43,365 nt of DNA from Candidatus Peregrinibacteria bacterium CG10_big_fil_rev_8_21_14_0_10_49_10 (GCA_002772545.1 PFDR01000056.1:1-43365), one strand, 5' to 3'. Shown: positions 24,023 through 32,751, numbered from the stretch's first letter. A program made the numbers and translations. The notes: generated by a model from the letters alone, not told the origin.

Positions 24023-26743
24023 TTATTTTTTCCAGGTTTTAAACTCCACCGAGGAGGTACTCAACTTTCCGACTGCAGCCACAGTACCGTCTTTCGCCTG
24101 TACACAGAGCACCACAGAATTGGGTGAACTGGTAACACTGTAGCTAAGCGCATTTGCGGTACCGCTCCTTGTAAGCGATGCACTGCATTCTTCTTTGGTC
24201 ACATATTCAAAAGGTTTTGAGGGGCTTAACGCAGCCACCGTTCCTCCCCCGTTCTGCTGTACAATCAGATTGTAGTATGTGTACGTGGAACAAGTGGTTC
24301 TCTTGCGGAAACCACCGGACGTGTGGCAACTGCGTGAGGAATTTGTTTTTACCGTTGCTGAAATATCGGAGGTACTGTCTGCCGTACCATCCTTGGTATT
24401 GCCCGTAAGCAGATCAATGAATGTGGATACTGATCCAACACGAACCTCTCCGCTCTTTAGAATATCGGCAGTATTCACAGGACAGGAGACGTATTCGCAA
24501 CCCATGCTGCCGCATCCGCTGGAAGAAACACCATTGTCGCTGTTAAAGGTAAGCACACCGCGTTGGACCTTTGGATTCACACCAAGCGCACAGTAGTCCT
24601 TGAGGAGAGTATCATAGACATTCTGCGTACAGGCAGTACGGAGACCTGCTATGTCATTCACGCCTGGAATATGTCTCATGACGTAATCTTTTCCCGTATC
24701 CGGCACATCACCACGGGGAGCATTACCGGCACGAAGGATGCAGACACCGCTCACCTTCGCGCCAACGAGAGGAGCGGAAGAAGACGAAGGAGATGAGGAA
24801 GATGAAGAAGACGAAGGAGATGAGGAAGATGAAGAAGACGAAGGAGATGAGGAAGATGAAGAAGATGAAGAAGCAGGCCGAGGCGCGATGGGTTGGCTGC
24901 TCCATACCTGGAGTGTCACTTCTGCATCGTACGGCGCAAAGCTTCGCACCGTAGCATCGCCGATCTTGCCAACGACTCCTCCATCCGTGCGGAAGCACAC
25001 CGCACCCGACAGTTTGTTGAAACTGACATAATAATCACCATTCGGAAAATCAATCAGACGCGCGCGACAGTTCTCCTCCGTCACCGCGGCAAAGCTGGGG
25101 GCGGGAAGAGCAACGATCTTCGTCACGCGATACCCTCCCCACCCTCCGGGGGGAAGCACATTGAAGTTCGGTTGGATGAGACTGAAGTTAAGATCGTAAT
25201 CTTTGCTGCTGTAGTTACGCACGAATGCGTTCGTCCTGACATCATAGTTTCCTCCACCGATGCCACGGATGCGCAGCGCATACGATCCATCGGCATGCGC
25301 GGTCGCCGTGAGTTCCTGGACGGGTGCGGAAGAAGAGGACAAGGAGGACAGAGAGGATAAGGAGGACAAGGAGGACGAAGAGGATAGAGAGGACAGAGAG
25401 GACAAGGAGGACGAAGAGGACGCCGCAACCTGTGGCACCGGAATGGCAGTGCCGGCGCATTTGGCGTCGGCGGTGCATACATCCTGCTCCGTGCCCGCAA
25501 TACCGTCGTCACAGGCGGAACCCGTATTGGTCACGGAAGAACATGTCCCCGTCGAAGCACCGCAGGAATCCGTCGTACAGACGTTCCCATCATCGCAGGG
25601 CTTGGGAATCCCCTGACAAATACTTTCCTTGTACACGTCGTTGACGGTACAGAGATTTCCATCGTCGCAGGAATCGCCGTCCTTCGGAGTATCGGGTGCT
25701 TTGCTGGAAGGAGCCGCTGCGTGGTCTGAGCCTTCAGCGGCGCCGGCATCGTATCCCTTCAGGGTAGTAATACCCAGAGTCTCCACGTTATCTAATACAC
25801 GGAACATCACCACGGCCGCTGCAGCCCTGTTCAGATCGTCATTCACACCAAAATCACCAGTGGGGTATCCCGTCATAATGCCTGTAGCGTTGGCTGCAGC
25901 AGTATCGGCAAAGTTTGGATGAGAAACGGGAACATCATCGAACTGCTGTCCCTGCGGAGCCGAAGACCCCTTGGCACTCAAAATGGTATCTCCCACCACA
26001 TGACTGATAAACGCAGCCATTGCTCCACGGGAAGCTGGGCTGTCGGGACGGAAGAGGCCATCTGCAGCAGACCACCCCTGTCGCTTAAAAAGGCAGGCTG
26101 GTTTAAAAGCATAGTGCCCCTGTGGAACATCGTCATAGACCTGTTCACATGCCGTCGGCTCATCCACAAGCTTGGCATGCCGTAATATACGTTCGAGCAA
26201 TGTAATAACCTGGCCATTGGTCACGGAATCTCCGGGACCGTACCGACCGTCGTCATATCCTTTTACAATCAATTTTTTGTACATGCGCACAATTGGTTTA
26301 AATGCCCAGTCCGGCAACTCATCGGTAAAAGGATTCACCAGCTTCTCCTCCTTCTGCTCAATGGTAATGGTTGCCTCATCCACAAAAACACTGTCTCCCA
26401 CCTGCGCCTGGATGGTTGCCGCACCGGTTACCTCGCCGGCAATGAACGTACAGGATTTTGCATTGGTACACTTCTCTAGAGTGCCTAAATCTGCGCCTTT
26501 CAAGAGGAACCAATCGGCACGCACCGGCATAGTCCGAGTACCGTAATCCCCTTCCGCACTAAAGCGGATGGACTCGCTGACAGAGACAGTTGCCTCTGAA
26601 GGTGAAATGGAAATTCCTTCCAGACCCTCCGGAACAGTACTGGAAACAGAAGCAGTAATCGTATTCACGGTAACGAACACTGCAGCAAGTGTGAGTGCGG
26701 AGCCGCACACGGCGAACCCTTTGGCACTTCGAATATTCTTCAT
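24023..26743 (-). CDS. SLH-domain surface protein, paralogue with serine-repeat linkers
   Basis: A 906-residue exported protein, tandem paralogue of the next gene. It has the same order: hydrophobic N-terminus, Ig-like segment (GISISPSEATVSVSESIRF), three SLH repeats, CTDC-like Cys region (CDDGNLCTVNDVY, CDDGNVCTTDSCG), then serine linkers of the type SSLSSLSS and SSSSSSSSP around an internal domain with VGKIGDATV. A second, Cys-containing C-terminal half has RGVLTFNSD and a repeat of the terminal domain. The ATG at 26743 is preferred because the signal peptide follows directly; the ATG at 26788 adds 15 polar residues. The serine linkers differ between the paralogues, suggesting repeat expansion. 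Confidence 0.82.
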   Translation of the reverse strand: MKNIRSAKGFAVCGSALTLAAVFVTVNTITASVSSTVPEGLEGISISPSEATVSVSESIRFSAEGDYGTRTMPVRADWFLLKGADLGTLEKCTNAKSCTFIAGEVTGAATIQAQVGDSVFVDEATITIEQKEEKLVNPFTDELPDWAFKPIVRMYKKLIVKGYDDGRYGPGDSVTNGQVITLLERILRHAKLVDEPTACEQVYDDVPQGHYAFKPACLFKRQGWSAADGLFRPDSPASRGAMAAFISHVVGDTILSAKGSSAPQGQQFDDVPVSHPNFADTAAANATGIMTGYPTGDFGVNDDLNRAAAAVVMFRVLDNVETLGITTLKGYDAGAAEGSDHAAAPSSKAPDTPKDGDSCDDGNLCTVNDVYKESICQGIPKPCDDGNVCTTDSCGASTGTCSSVTNTGSACDDGIAGTEQDVCTADAKCAGTAIPVPQVAASSSSSLSSLSSLSSSSSLSSLSSLSSLSSSSAPVQELTATAHADGSYALRIRGIGGGNYDVRTNAFVRNYSSKDYDLNFSLIQPNFNVLPPGGWGGYRVTKIVALPAPSFAAVTEENCRARLIDFPNGDYYVSFNKLSGAVCFRTDGGVVGKIGDATVRSFAPYDAEVTLQVWSSQPIAPRPASSSSSSSSSPSSSSSSSSPSSSSSSSSPSSSSAPLVGAKVSGVCILRAGNAPRGDVPDTGKDYVMRHIPGVNDIAGLRTACTQNVYDTLLKDYCALGVNPKVQRGVLTFNSDNGVSSSGCGSMGCEYVSCPVNTADILKSGEVRVGSVSTFIDLLTGNTKDGTADSTSDISATVKTNSSRSCHTSGGFRKRTTCSTYTYYNLIVQQNGGGTVAALSPSKPFEYVTKEECSASLTRSGTANALSYSVTSSPNSVVLCVQAKDGTVAAVGKLSTSSVEFKTWKK
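24777..24857. repeat. Three perfect 27-bp tandem repeats (Ser-Pro linker)
   Basis: Three identical 27-nt units run head to tail (24777-24803, 24804-24830, 24831-24857), followed by a partial unit. They encode repeated Ser8-Pro blocks on the minus strand and keep the frame. Perfect identity suggests recent slippage. Confidence 0.9.
25329..25421. repeat. Purine-rich low-complexity tract (Ser/Leu linker)
   Basis: About 93 nt of imperfect 9-nt words such as GAGGACAAG and GAGGACAGA. Read on the minus strand they encode the SSLSSLSS linker between the Cys-rich region and the next domain of the SLH protein. Confidence 0.8.
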
Positions 26744-26781
26744 TAACAGAGTAGGAAAATAGGTATGTGTTTTTATATTTG

Positions 26782-26805
26782 CCGACAATACGTCGGAGTC
26801 ACTCC
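26782..26805. promoter_or_regulatory. Paired small inverted repeats between divergent SLH and Nramp-like genes
   Basis: CCGAC-aatac-GTCGG (26782-26796) overlaps GGAGT-c-ACTCC (26795-26805). The position in the 169-nt divergent intergenic region suits an operator or leader hairpin; no regulator can be named. Confidence 0.4.
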
Positions 26806-26896
26806 GTATTATACCAAAACATGTACGATTTTACAAGTTCCGGGGACCGGTCATTCCCTCCTGATTCCTATACCATCTCGCTCCGACAAAAAAAGA

Positions 26897-26905
26897 TGCT
26901 ACACT
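26897..26905 (+). promoter_or_regulatory. Extended -10, leaderless-type promoter of the Nramp-like gene
   Basis: TGC then TACACT (26900-26905), 7 nt before the ATG at 26913. The same TGCTACACTGC word stands at the same distance before the HMG-CoA synthase gene. Confidence 0.6.
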
Positions 26906-26912
26906 GCCCCCA

Positions 26913-28322
26913 ATGCTTTCCTCTCCCCTCGCTCTCGGAACCAAAGACCTGCCGGAAGCACCGCCGCTCCGCAAACTCATTGGTCCCAGTTTTATAATCC
27001 TGGGACTCGGTCTTGGCAGTGGAGAAGTAGTACTCTGGCCCTACATGGCAAGCAACTACGGGCTGGGGATTGTATGGGGAATACTGATAGGAATCACCAT
27101 GCAGTTCTTTATTAATATGGAGGTGGAACGCTATGCCTTAATTAATGGTGAAAGCATCTTTGTGGGATTCGCACGACTTCTTAGATGGCTCCCTGCATGG
27201 TTCATGATCTCCACTTTTCTTGGGTTCGGCTGGCCCGGAATAGGGCTCTATGGCGCCACACTTCTCTCGGCGGCATTTAGTTTGGGCAATCCAAATATAG
27301 TCGGGATCGTCCTGTTCGTCGCCATTGGTTTTATTCTCACACTCGGCAAAGTACTCTATAAAACGGTGGAGACGCTGCAGAAATATCTCATTTCCATCGG
27401 TGTGCCCTTCATCGTTATTCTCACCTACTCCCTCGCCAGTCGTGCGGATGTAGGCGCTCTTGTACAGGGGCTTATGGGTCAGGGAATAGTGAATGGAGAA
27501 CCTTACTACTTCCTTCCCGTTGGCATAGCCATGGGCACCTTCCTCGGCGCTCTGGCTTACGCAGGCGCCGGAGGAAATTTGAATTTAACCCAGTCGTGCT
27601 ATGTGAGGGATAAAGGATACGGGATGGGCAAGTATGCCGATAAAATTACAAGTGTGATTACTTCCAAGGAAGGGAGTCACTCATTCTCCCTTACGGGGAA
27701 CACCTTTCCGCCAACCGATGAGAATGTCCGACGGTTTCGGAAGTGGTGGAAGACGGTGAATACAGAGCACTTCCTCATTTTCTGGGCACTGGGTCTGTTT
27801 ACCATGCTTACACTCTCTCTCCTTTCCTACGTCACGGTCTTCGGGCACGGTGACGCCGGAGGAATCAACTTTGTGGTGACCGAAGCGGTGGCGATAGGCG
27901 AAAGGACACTCCCCTTCCTCGGAACACTTTTCCTCCTTATTACAGGCATCATGCTTGCCGCCACGCAGCTTACTGTTCTCGATTCAACTTCTCGGATCAT
28001 TACAGAAAACCTTCTCCTGCTTACAAATAAGAAGTCCATTCGCGTATCACGGGTGTACTACACCGTCCTCTGGGTTCAAATCCTCTTCGGCATCACTGTC
28101 TTTAGTTTGGGCTTCGACCAGCCGCTTACACTCATTGTGCTCGGCGCCATCATAAACGCCTTTAGTATGTTCGTGTACACCGGCATCATCCTGATACTGA
28201 ACAACAAGCTTCTCGCGAAGGCACTCCGACCACGGCTCTGGAGGAACCTGGTAATGACTGCTACGTTTATCTTCCTGGGTTACTTTTGTGTAGAAACGCT
28301 TATGACAAAATTAGGAATATGA
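26913..28322 (+). CDS. Nramp (SLC11)-related membrane transporter with altered ion-site motifs
   Basis: A 469-residue protein with about 11 hydrophobic helices. The first reads GPSFIILGLGLGSGEVVLWPY and the sixth is around LGALAYAGAGGNLNL. The overall pattern is that of Nramp-type LeuT-fold transporters. The canonical metal-binding motifs, DPGN in helix 1 and MPH in helix 6, are replaced by GSGE and an AGAGGN segment, so transition-metal transport should not be assumed. A soluble loop near residues 245-290 contains GSHSFSLTGNTFPP. The start is supported by the TACACT box 7 nt upstream. Confidence 0.75.
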   Translation: MLSSPLALGTKDLPEAPPLRKLIGPSFIILGLGLGSGEVVLWPYMASNYGLGIVWGILIGITMQFFINMEVERYALINGESIFVGFARLLRWLPAWFMISTFLGFGWPGIGLYGATLLSAAFSLGNPNIVGIVLFVAIGFILTLGKVLYKTVETLQKYLISIGVPFIVILTYSLASRADVGALVQGLMGQGIVNGEPYYFLPVGIAMGTFLGALAYAGAGGNLNLTQSCYVRDKGYGMGKYADKITSVITSKEGSHSFSLTGNTFPPTDENVRRFRKWWKTVNTEHFLIFWALGLFTMLTLSLLSYVTVFGHGDAGGINFVVTEAVAIGERTLPFLGTLFLLITGIMLAATQLTVLDSTSRIITENLLLLTNKKSIRVSRVYYTVLWVQILFGITVFSLGFDQPLTLIVLGAIINAFSMFVYTGIILILNNKLLAKALRPRLWRNLVMTATFIFLGYFCVETLMTKLGI

Positions 28323-28386
28323 AGAAAAGGATAGGAAGGATACAACAAAGCTCGACAAACACACTAAAATCGAAGATCATGTACCC

Positions 28387-29364
28387 ATGAGTTCCATTGC
28401 ATTTCTTGAAGTAGAAGCTGATGACAGAGCACAGGTGCAGGCAGCCTACTCCGAGAGCTTGATTCTGGAAGGTAAACTGCAAGATGCAGATGTTCTTGAA
28501 CAATGTAAAGAGACAGAAGTACTCTCCTGTTTCATCTACTCAAAAATACAGGAGAAAGAGCTGGATCTATTGCCAAACCTTACACTGATCGTCACTCGTT
28601 CTGTAGGATTCGATCATGTTGACCTTGATGCGTGCAAAAAGAGAAATATTACCGTGTGCAATGTGCCGGACTACGGCTCACATGTGATTGCCGAACATGT
28701 GTTCGCACTGCTCCTGAGCGCTTTACGGCACATTACAGAAGCAGATGAGCGTGTGGAAGGAGGTACGTTTGACTACCAGGGACTCCGGGGCATGGCTTTG
28801 CGAGGCAAAACGCTGGGAATACTGGGCACAGGAAAAATAGGCAGGCGCGTTGCACAAATCGCCCACGGATTTGGAATGAAAATAGTGGCCTACGATGTGT
28901 GCCGGGTCACGGAACTCACCGATCTTTTGGATGTAGAATATGTACCTCTGGATGAGCTCTTCCGCAGGAGTGACATCATCACGCTGCATCTCCCCGCTCT
29001 CAAAGAAACAGAACACATCATCAACGCAGAAGCCTTTGAAAAAATGCGTGAAGGCGTTGTACTGGTCAACACCGCCCGTGGAGCACTCATAGATTCCACG
29101 GCACTTCTGCAGGCACTGAAGAGTGGAAAAGTATCGCATGCACTTCTGGACGTACTGGAGCACGAAAAAAACTTTGAGGAGAATGAAGAGCTCATTGAAC
29201 ATCCCAATGTTGTTTCCACCCCGCACATCGCCTTTTATGCGGATGACAGTATGCGTAACATGTACATCGACTGCTTTGAATCCATAGATCAGTTCCGCAG
29301 GGGGAAGACACCTGAGCACACGGTCAAACCACCTACCATCGTGTGTGATCTTCCACATACATAA
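28387..29364 (+). CDS. D-isomer-specific 2-hydroxyacid dehydrogenase
   Basis: A 325-residue NAD-dependent dehydrogenase. Catalytic-domain start (~1-100) with TRSVGFDHVDLDAC, nucleotide-binding GTGKIG (147-152), then the catalytic Arg231 in VNTARG, an acidic segment near 258-265 and His280 in STPHIAFY. The family includes D-lactate, glycerate and phosphoglycerate dehydrogenases. The absence of an ACT domain argues against a full SerA, and D-lactate dehydrogenase-like activity is the most likely, which would suit a fermentative organism. It lies 64 nt after the Nramp-like gene and may be cotranscribed. Confidence 0.9.
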   Translation: MSSIAFLEVEADDRAQVQAAYSESLILEGKLQDADVLEQCKETEVLSCFIYSKIQEKELDLLPNLTLIVTRSVGFDHVDLDACKKRNITVCNVPDYGSHVIAEHVFALLLSALRHITEADERVEGGTFDYQGLRGMALRGKTLGILGTGKIGRRVAQIAHGFGMKIVAYDVCRVTELTDLLDVEYVPLDELFRRSDIITLHLPALKETEHIINAEAFEKMREGVVLVNTARGALIDSTALLQALKSGKVSHALLDVLEHEKNFEENEELIEHPNVVSTPHIAFYADDSMRNMYIDCFESIDQFRRGKTPEHTVKPPTIVCDLPHT

Positions 29365-29444
29365 GACAAGCACCCGTCTAGTGCGGCACAAAATGCTCTC
29401 AGGGGAAGGCAATGCATTTGCACATGTCAAAAAAGGTGTGCATT

Positions 29445-30104
29445 ATGGTGTCTGCAATTATGCACATCCAATACAAAGCAACCGCAGGCATGTTCCTTAT
29501 ACTGCTCCTTCCTACGGGAGCATTTGCTGCCAAAGCTGTACAGGCATATGAGCAGGTAACGGGACCATTCGAGACACAGGAGGAAGCAGAGGCTGCCTGC
29601 ATGAAAGCGGTGGGACTGAATGAAACAACGGTACGTCTCTACACAGGGCACATCGGAAATTTCTGGAAGCTGGATAATCCCCTTCGCTTCCTGGTTCGAC
29701 GCTGTCTGAGCAACGTGAAAAAGAATGAAGAAAATCTGCGACTCAGCACAAGGAAGATCGGTCGTATGGAAGGGCGTATACAGAAAAGACTTACAGACCG
29801 CAGCAAGATGAAACTACAGCAGAATATAGTAAACGTACGGAAGAATACCGCTGCCAATGCACGCCTGAAGCTAAATCAAAACACGAGAAGCACCCAGGAA
29901 AATATTCGCACGTTTGTGAATGCAAGATCTCAACGACGGGTACAAACTCAGGCGCAAGAGCGCAACCTACGTGAAAAGCTGGATAAGAGAAAGCAGTTCC
30001 AGAAAGAGGCAGAACTCATTTGTCGCGGCCAAAAAGGGAATCAGCACGTCATGTGCATTCGCAAAGAGGTACGGGAGAGAGAGGAAGCACTGTACGGTGA
30101 TTAG
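29445..30104 (+). CDS. Secreted coiled-coil protein, unknown function
   Basis: A 219-residue protein with a signal peptide (hydrophobic FLILLLPTGAFAAK). The mature part is basic and almost wholly helical, rich in Asn, Arg, Lys and Gln (NVRKNTAANARLKLNQN, RSQRRVQTQAQERN), with four Cys in the mature part (EAACMKA, RRCLSN, ELICRG, VMCIRK). I chose the ATG at 29445, which has AAAGGTG upstream and leads directly into the signal peptide; 29412 is in frame. Its stop codon falls inside the first unit of an 18-bp tandem repeat. Confidence 0.65.
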   Translation: MVSAIMHIQYKATAGMFLILLLPTGAFAAKAVQAYEQVTGPFETQEEAEAACMKAVGLNETTVRLYTGHIGNFWKLDNPLRFLVRRCLSNVKKNEENLRLSTRKIGRMEGRIQKRLTDRSKMKLQQNIVNVRKNTAANARLKLNQNTRSTQENIRTFVNARSQRRVQTQAQERNLREKLDKRKQFQKEAELICRGQKGNQHVMCIRKEVREREEALYGD

Positions 30105-30160
30105 CTTGCCTAGCTGGATTAGCTTACCTAGCTGGATTAGCTTGCCTAGCTGGATTAGCG
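30099..30160 (+). repeat. 18-bp tandem repeat array at the 3' end of the coiled-coil gene
   Basis: Units GATTAGCTTGCCTAGCTG at 30099-30116, 30117-30134 (one change) and 30135-30152, then a partial copy. An inverted relative (AAGCTAATCAAGCTAG, about 30307-30322) lies downstream. The 241 nt between the flanking genes hold only these repeats, a CTCAGGATAACA-type element near 30211-30242 and the hairpin below. Confidence 0.85.
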
Positions 30161-30260
30161 TGGTTAGGAAGGAGTAATTTTCTACATTAAAATCTTTGCA
30201 GACGCACCTATGCCCTTCTTCAGGCTCAGGATAACAGGGTGCGGTTGCGAAAATAATCAA

Positions 30261-30296
30261 ACATGAGCTGCACCCCTCCGTGGGTGCAGCTCATGT
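30261..30296. terminator. 15-bp perfect hairpin between convergent genes
   Basis: ACATGAGCTGCACCC (30261-30275), loop CTCCGT, GGGTGCAGCTCATGT (30282-30296), followed by ATTCCTT. It is probably a bidirectional terminator between the coiled-coil gene and the MscS gene. Confidence 0.7.
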
Positions 30297-30345
30297 ATTC
30301 CTTAGTTAAGCTAATCAAGCTAGTGGAGCTAATGAAGCTCGAAAG

Positions 30346-31455
30346 CTATTGCACAAGGTGCACTGTCCTCGTGGGAAACGCCATTTGTATCCCCTCTTTT
30401 GCAAATGCTTCAAGAATACCCAAATTAATATCCTGCTGTGCGTCCATGTACTCCTCATAGTGTGCACTGTTTATAAAGTACACAATCTCAAAGTTCAGAC
30501 TCGACTCCCCAAATTGCCAAAAGTGAGCACGATTGAATACTGCGTTCTTCTGCGCAGTCACCACTTCTTCTATAAGAGCTGTGGCCTTTCGCAGTTTCGC
30601 CGGAGGAGTGTCGTAATTCACGCCTACAGAGAATGCAATGCGCCTCTTTTCCAGCTTCTTAAAGTTCTGTACACGTGCCGCCGTAAGCTCTGCATTGGAA
30701 ATCACCAGCTCTTCTCCTTGCAGTGCCTTAAGACGAGTGGTCTTAAGACCAATGCGCTTCACCGTTCCTTTGTACTCTCCACAAACAATATAATCCCCTT
30801 CTTCAAAAGGTTTATCGAGAATAATGGAGAATGAGCTGAAAATATCGGAAAAGAGCGGCTGCAGAGCAAGTGAAACAGCAAGACCCCCTATGCCCAAGCT
30901 CGCAAGCAGAGAGGTGACATTGAATCCGAGATTGGAAAGGATAAGAAGGAGACCGACACTCCAGAGAAGAATCTTTAAAATAACGGAAAGAGCAGAAGAA
31001 AAACTCGTTTCTCCATCTTCTGTTCGTTTTCCCATTTTCTTGGCTACCACAATCTCCAGTACTCTCTCCGCCAGGCGAATAAGCTCGTACACGAGGAGGA
31101 GGAAGAATGCCCCCTTTATAAGAAGATGCAGAAGACCGGGAAGAACAAGATGCTGTACTGCAGCATAGAGCGCGGCGGAAAGGTAAAAGGACTTCCGTAT
31201 TTCCTTCAAAAAACAAATCACCGAATCATCAAAATAGGATGACGTAATCTTGGCCAATTTTTCGAGATGTGTGAGAAAAACGTGTTTGAGAAGAACAAGT
31301 AACAGTAATGCAGCAAGCAAAATACAGAGTGCCCCAAGCCAACTAAGAAGGGTATTCCCCAACACAACTTCTGAAAGAAAGCCCATCTCACCATTGGCTA
31401 TGGCTTCTGTAATACGCATAAAGATAGTGCCCGTTTCTGTATCGACTGGTTGCAT
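30346..31455 (-). CDS. MscS family small-conductance mechanosensitive channel
   Basis: A 369-residue membrane protein. N-terminal hydrophobic helices (~25-60, 90-130, 160-185) precede the pore-lining helix with the family's small-residue pattern (LLASLGIGGLAVSLALQPLFSDIF). The beta domain follows (FEEGDYIVCGEYKGTVKRIGLKTTRL), then the alpha/beta C-terminal domain. Such channels open under membrane tension to release solutes during osmotic downshock. It is divergent from idi; 76 nt separate the two start codons. Confidence 0.9.
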   Translation of the reverse strand: MQPVDTETGTIFMRITEAIANGEMGFLSEVVLGNTLLSWLGALCILLAALLLLVLLKHVFLTHLEKLAKITSSYFDDSVICFLKEIRKSFYLSAALYAAVQHLVLPGLLHLLIKGAFFLLLVYELIRLAERVLEIVVAKKMGKRTEDGETSFSSALSVILKILLWSVGLLLILSNLGFNVTSLLASLGIGGLAVSLALQPLFSDIFSSFSIILDKPFEEGDYIVCGEYKGTVKRIGLKTTRLKALQGEELVISNAELTAARVQNFKKLEKRRIAFSVGVNYDTPPAKLRKATALIEEVVTAQKNAVFNRAHFWQFGESSLNFEIVYFINSAHYEEYMDAQQDINLGILEAFAKEGIQMAFPTRTVHLVQ

Positions 31456-31531
31456 AAAAGGAAGAGGAGATACTCAGGAAACAGTGTACCAACTTGCATG
31501 AGAATGCCAAATAGAAGACCATAGGGATCCC

Positions 31532-32050
31532 ATGCGACAGGTCATACTTACAGATACGAAAGGCAACCAAACGGGTCTCTCGGAGATCATGCAAGCACAT
31601 ACCGGAGAAGGAAAACTGCACCGTGCATTTTCGGTTTACATCTTCCGCAAGCAAGGAACAGAGATACTTATGCAAAAGCGCAGCAGCAAAAAGATGCTTT
31701 TCCCTCTTCTATGGGCAAATACCTGTTGCAGTCACCCCTTCCCCGATGAGGCAATGATGGACGCGGCTCAGCGTAGGCTGCAGGAGGAATGTGGCCTCAC
31801 CTGCGACCTTAAAGTAGCTGGAACCCTTGTGTATCGCGCAGAGGATCCGGAAGGCAGAGGTGTGGAGCATGAACACGTCACTCTTCTTAGAGGAGATGAT
31901 CCCGTTTCCGAGCCCAAGCCCGACTCTGAAGAGATAGAAGAAATAAAATGGATGCCGGTAGAAGATCTCCTCACAGATATGGAAGAGCACCCCAAAAAGT
32001 ACGCACCCTGGTTTCACCTGGGACTGCAAAAACTTCTTCTCATACTATGA
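31532..32050 (+). CDS. idi: Isopentenyl-diphosphate delta-isomerase, type 1
   Basis: A 172-residue Nudix-fold enzyme that interconverts IPP and DMAPP. Seen: QKRSSKKMLFPLLWANTCCSHP with the active-site Cys (65/66), the Nudix-like helix AAQRRLQEECGL, and VEHEH (111-115), where the catalytic Glu lies. Type 1 uses a divalent metal and no flavin. It is the first gene of the mevalonate cluster; its stop overlaps the uppS start (ATGA). Most MEP-pathway bacteria can do without an isomerase, whereas mevalonate-pathway organisms need one, in agreement with the cluster. Confidence 0.93.
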   Translation: MRQVILTDTKGNQTGLSEIMQAHTGEGKLHRAFSVYIFRKQGTEILMQKRSSKKMLFPLLWANTCCSHPFPDEAMMDAAQRRLQEECGLTCDLKVAGTLVYRAEDPEGRGVEHEHVTLLRGDDPVSEPKPDSEEIEEIKWMPVEDLLTDMEEHPKKYAPWFHLGLQKLLLIL

Positions 32051-32751
32051 AAAACGAGCAGAAACTGCACATTGCCATTATTCCGGACGGCAACAGGCGC
32101 TGGGCTAAGACGCATGCCCTGCACCCCTGGGACGGCCACAAAAAAGCCATTGAAAACTTCCGCTTACTTACGGAATGGTGTCACGACGACCCTCGTGTCT
32201 CTGTGCTGACCATTTGGTGTTTTTCCACGGAAAACTGGAAACGGGACAAGAGGGAAGTGGATATGCTTATGCAGCTTCTTGAAGTACATCTGCAAAAAGA
32301 GCGGGCTCTTTTGGAAAAGAACAATACGCGGTTTGTGCACTCCGGCAGAAAAGACCGCATACCCGCCCAACTGGCCAAACTCATAGAGGATGTAGAAGAG
32401 GAGAGCAAGAACAGAACGGCATCTACACTGCATCTTGCTATTGATTACGGCGGGAAGGATGAACTACTGCGTGCCATGCAAAAAATGGCGACGAGCGAAC
32501 GAGCGAACGAGCGAACAAATAATACCATCGCAGAGAATATATTTTGTTCGTTCCTCGACCATCCGGAACTGCCGGATATTGATCTCATTGTTCGAACATC
32601 AGGAGAAAAACGCACCAGCAACTTCTTTCTGTGGCAGTCAGCCTACAGCGAGTGGTCTTTTGTGGAGAAGAAGTTCCCCGATTTCACCGCAGAAGATCTC
32701 GCAAACGAAGTAGATGCGTTTATGACACGTTCCAGGAGGTTCGGAGGATGA
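32047..32751 (+). CDS. uppS: Isoprenyl (undecaprenyl) diphosphate synthase, cis-prenyltransferase
   Basis: A 234-residue enzyme that condenses IPP units to the long polyprenyl carrier for wall and glycan synthesis. Motifs: IIPDGNRRWAK near the start, FSTENWKR, and the C-terminal block LIVRTSGEKRTSNFFLWQ through FVEKKFPDF. The usual Met before DGN is Pro. A variable loop before the C-terminal motif contains SERANERTNN, encoded by three tandem copies of GAGCGAAC (32493-32516). The ATG at 32047 sits in ATGA with the idi stop; its own stop overlaps the mevalonate kinase start in the same way. Confidence 0.92.
   Translation: MKNEQKLHIAIIPDGNRRWAKTHALHPWDGHKKAIENFRLLTEWCHDDPRVSVLTIWCFSTENWKRDKREVDMLMQLLEVHLQKERALLEKNNTRFVHSGRKDRIPAQLAKLIEDVEEESKNRTASTLHLAIDYGGKDELLRAMQKMATSERANERTNNTIAENIFCSFLDHPELPDIDLIVRTSGEKRTSNFFLWQSAYSEWSFVEKKFPDFTAEDLANEVDAFMTRSRRFGG

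Noticed and set aside
24738-25644. Glu/Asp-rich and Arg/Thr-rich plus-strand frames opposite the serine linkers
   Set aside because: They are the complements of Ser codons in low-complexity repeats, not genes.
30099-30160. CRISPR array
   Set aside because: The 18-bp units are directly adjacent without unique spacers, and no cas genes are present.
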